Shown here piece by piece: positions 62,344 to 64,000 of a stretch of 64,000 nt of DNA. Both the position numbers and the translations under genes were made by a program. The notes below the pieces were generated by a model that saw only the letters and a list, made by a program, of their open reading frames with translations, made no database searches and was not told the DNA's origin. The stretch spans positions 1 to 64,000 of the forward strand of contig JAOPVX010000188.1 of assembly GCA_025965975.1 (NCBI GenBank). The letters run 5' to 3'. The stretch's first letter is position 1. Every line of letters starts with the position of its first letter. Source of the DNA: Mycobacterium sp. GTDB taxonomy: Bacteria; Actinomycetota; Actinomycetes; Mycobacteriales; Mycobacteriaceae.

Positions 62344-62622
62344 CTAATGCCGCGCCGATTCTTGCCCATGACACGTCGCGGTCGCGCAGTTCGTGAACGC
62401 GATCGCGATGAACGGAATCCGTTGCAGCAGTTCGTTATCCGATAATGTCGCCCACTCGGGCAGCGACGGCGGTTCGGCGTGCGTGGTCTCAGCAAGAATG
62501 TCGACGCACAGGTTGACGCAGCCGTCGCAGATGTAGATGCCTTGGCCCGCGATGAGCTTGGCGACGTCGGTGTGCAGCCGGCCGCACAACGAGCAGCGCA
62601 TTTCGAACGGCTTGGTCGGCAT
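62344..62622 (-). CDS. Free-standing ClpX-type C4 zinc-finger protein
   Basis: A 92-residue protein whose N-terminal 45 residues match the ClpX zinc-binding domain: [36 protein letters not shown], with the two CxxC pairs. It has no ATPase part; the C-terminal half ([35 protein letters not shown]) is unlike ClpX. A gaggg ribosome site precedes the ATG, and the P450 stop is 8 bases upstream, so both are cotranscribed. It may be an adaptor that competes with or helps substrate choice by ClpXP, or simply a zinc protein of other use. Confidence 0.85.
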   Translation of the reverse strand: MPTKPFEMRCSLCGRLHTDVAKLIAGQGIYICDGCVNLCVDILAETTHAEPPSLPEWATLSDNELLQRIPFIAIAFTNCATATCHGQESARH

Positions 62623-62630
62623 CGGAACCC

Positions 62631-63914
62631 TCAGTTCGGCGGAGTCCATGACACCGGCAGCCGTTTGATGCCGTGGATGAACGCCGACTGCAGCCGATCC
62701 GGTTCCTCCGTTGCGGTGATGTCGGGTATCTGCCGATGCAGCTCCTCGAAGGCGACGGTGATCTCGCGGCGGGCCAGGTTGGCGCCGAGGCAAAAGTGCG
62801 CGCCGCCGCCGCCGAAGCCGACGTGGGTATTGGGATGGCGGCGCACGTCGAAGGTCCAGGGATCGGCGAACCGCGACTCGTCACGGTTGGCGGATCCGTA
62901 CCACAATGTCAACTTGTCGCCCTCAGCAATTTTCACGCCGCGCAGCTCGGTGTCCCTCGCGGCTGTGCGGCGCATGTAGACCACCGGCGACGCCCAGCGG
63001 ACGATCTCTTCGACCGCCGTCGGCGCCACCTCGTCGTAGCTGCTCCACCAGTCGTTGCGCTGATCCGGGTACCGGCTGAGCGACAGGACCCCATGACTGA
63101 TGGCGTTGCGAGTGGTCTCGTTGCCCGCGACCACCAGCAGGATGAAAAACGATGCGACCTCACCCGAGGTCAACCGCTCGCCGTCGAGCTCGGCCTGCAC
63201 GAGGCTGGTGGTCAGGTCGTCGCCGGGCCTGCTCCGGCGGTCCTCGGCCAGCGCGGTGGCGTAGGCACCGATGTCCATCGAAACCCCGAAGAACTCGTCG
63301 AAGTCCGTAGCGATGTCGGGATCGCCGAAACCCAGAATGACATTCGTCCAGTGGAAGATCCGCTGATGGTCCTCTTCGGGGATGCCCATCATGTCGCAGA
63401 TGATCTGCAGCGGCAGGGGACCGGCCAGGTCGGTGACGATCTCGCCCGTGCCGTCGGGATGGTTCTCGACCATAGCTGCGACCAGCCGCCGGGCCCGGTC
63501 GCGCACCGAATCCTCGATCATCGCCAGCACCCGCGGGGTGAACGCGCTACGGACGATGTTGCGCAGCCTGCTGTGCCGCGGGTCGTCCGTCGCGATCATC
63601 GAGCCGAAGTACTCCGCGAGCTCCGGATTCTGGTCGCCGATCGTGATACCGGCAGCCGAGCTGAAGTCCTCGGGGTGACGGCTGGCATAGAACACGTCGT
63701 CGTAGCGGGTGAGGGCCCAATGGCCGGCGATCGCGGAGAAGCCGTCGCCGATGAACGACTCGTGGAACGAGATCGGCGCGTCACGGCGCAACGTGGCGAA
63801 CGTCCCGTCGCGAACGTCGTCGTCGCGGCCCCAGAAGTCCCACGAGCCCAGGTTGATGTCGGTCAGGGGTATGTCGGGCGGAGCCGCTCCGTTGATCCGA
63901 GTCGCGATACCCAC
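62631..63914 (-). CDS. Cytochrome P450
   Basis: A 427-residue class I bacterial P450. The heme-binding loop [17 protein letters not shown] has the axial cysteine, EEIVRWASP is the ExxR helix, and [13 protein letters not shown] the oxygen-activating I helix. Overall it resembles the CYP125/CYP142-like group of sterol and lipid oxidisers, but the family cannot be fixed by eye. It needs a ferredoxin and reductase; neither is adjacent. The zinc-finger gene is directly downstream. Only 86 bases of upstream sequence are inside the window. Confidence 0.93.
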   Translation of the reverse strand: MGIATRINGAAPPDIPLTDINLGSWDFWGRDDDVRDGTFATLRRDAPISFHESFIGDGFSAIAGHWALTRYDDVFYASRHPEDFSSAAGITIGDQNPELAEYFGSMIATDDPRHSRLRNIVRSAFTPRVLAMIEDSVRDRARRLVAAMVENHPDGTGEIVTDLAGPLPLQIICDMMGIPEEDHQRIFHWTNVILGFGDPDIATDFDEFFGVSMDIGAYATALAEDRRSRPGDDLTTSLVQAELDGERLTSGEVASFFILLVVAGNETTRNAISHGVLSLSRYPDQRNDWWSSYDEVAPTAVEEIVRWASPVVYMRRTAARDTELRGVKIAEGDKLTLWYGSANRDESRFADPWTFDVRRHPNTHVGFGGGGAHFCLGANLARREITVAFEELHRQIPDITATEEPDRLQSAFIHGIKRLPVSWTPPN

Positions 63915-64000
63915 CCCGCCGAGACTAGGCCGATCGCCGGCCGAGCAGACGCAATCTCGCCCAATCTGTCGGTGTCAGTCGAAGATCGGTGCGAGTTTGC

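Noticed and set aside
61464-62495. Minus-strand open frame of 343 codons
   Set aside because: It runs antisense through the cupredoxin lipoprotein gene, which has signal peptide, lipobox and copper ligands. The minus-strand translation lacks recognisable motifs.

Overview
The window is GC-rich chromosomal DNA from a member of the Mycobacteriaceae, most likely an environmental, non-tuberculous species. The evidence is an antigen 85-type mycolyltransferase, orthologue-like copies of lldD2, bfrA, glnA3 and a PimC-like mannosyltransferase, a mycothiol-type DinB protein, and a 13E12-family HNH gene. It also has a lon gene, which M. tuberculosis lacks. No tRNA, rRNA, CRISPR array, prophage or intact insertion sequence was seen.

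The backbone follows, from memory, the M. tuberculosis Rv1866-Rv1879 order in pieces. At 0-7 kb are a truncated CoA transferase, an aldehyde dehydrogenase broken by two compensating frameshifts, a thiolase-like protein, an SDR without its catalytic lysine, a lipoprotein and an Rv1869c-like reductase. At 7-13 kb are DUF72, TfoX, LLM oxidoreductase and Lon genes, with a divergent GNAT-AAA+ fusion. At 13-19.5 kb are the antigen 85 gene, lldD2, a cyclic-nucleotide-domain MscS channel co-translated with a membrane cyclase, and the DUF1810 gene.

From about 19.5 to 43.8 kb the synteny is interrupted by accessory genes: an alpha-amylase/deaminase pair, TetR-controlled membrane and oxygenase genes, and a biuret/allophanate cluster (FCD-type GntR, allophanate hydrolase, biuret hydrolase, NCS2-like permease). 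The permease gene ends inside a 26-bp hairpin tandem repeat. Then come a KstR-type box before a thioesterase, a 13E12 HNH gene, a FUSC protein and a thiocyanate hydrolase operon. In that operon the beta and alpha subunits are fused, and a gamma subunit and a P15K-like activator follow.

From 43.8 to 53 kb the backbone resumes: Rv1875-like protein, enoyl-CoA hydratase, kinase-like phosphotransferase, Bfd, an Rv1874-like protein, an IdeR-like box, bfrA, an Rv1877-like exporter, a second KstR-like box before an AhpD-like protein, glnA3 and an amidohydrolase. From 53 to 64 kb lie two D-aminoacylase-type amidohydrolases around an NTF2-like protein, an SDR, a Tat-lipoprotein dienelactone hydrolase, a PimC-like glycosyltransferase, DUF1275 and secreted proteins, a cupredoxin lipoprotein, a free ClpX-type zinc finger and a cytochrome P450.

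The most notable systems are the fused-subunit thiocyanate hydrolase operon, the cyclase/MscS pair in which both the enzyme and the nucleotide-binding domain depart from cAMP consensus residues, the GNAT-AAA+ fusion facing lon, and the biuret cluster with its repeat array. All identifications come from reading the sequence and from recall of protein families; no database search was run.
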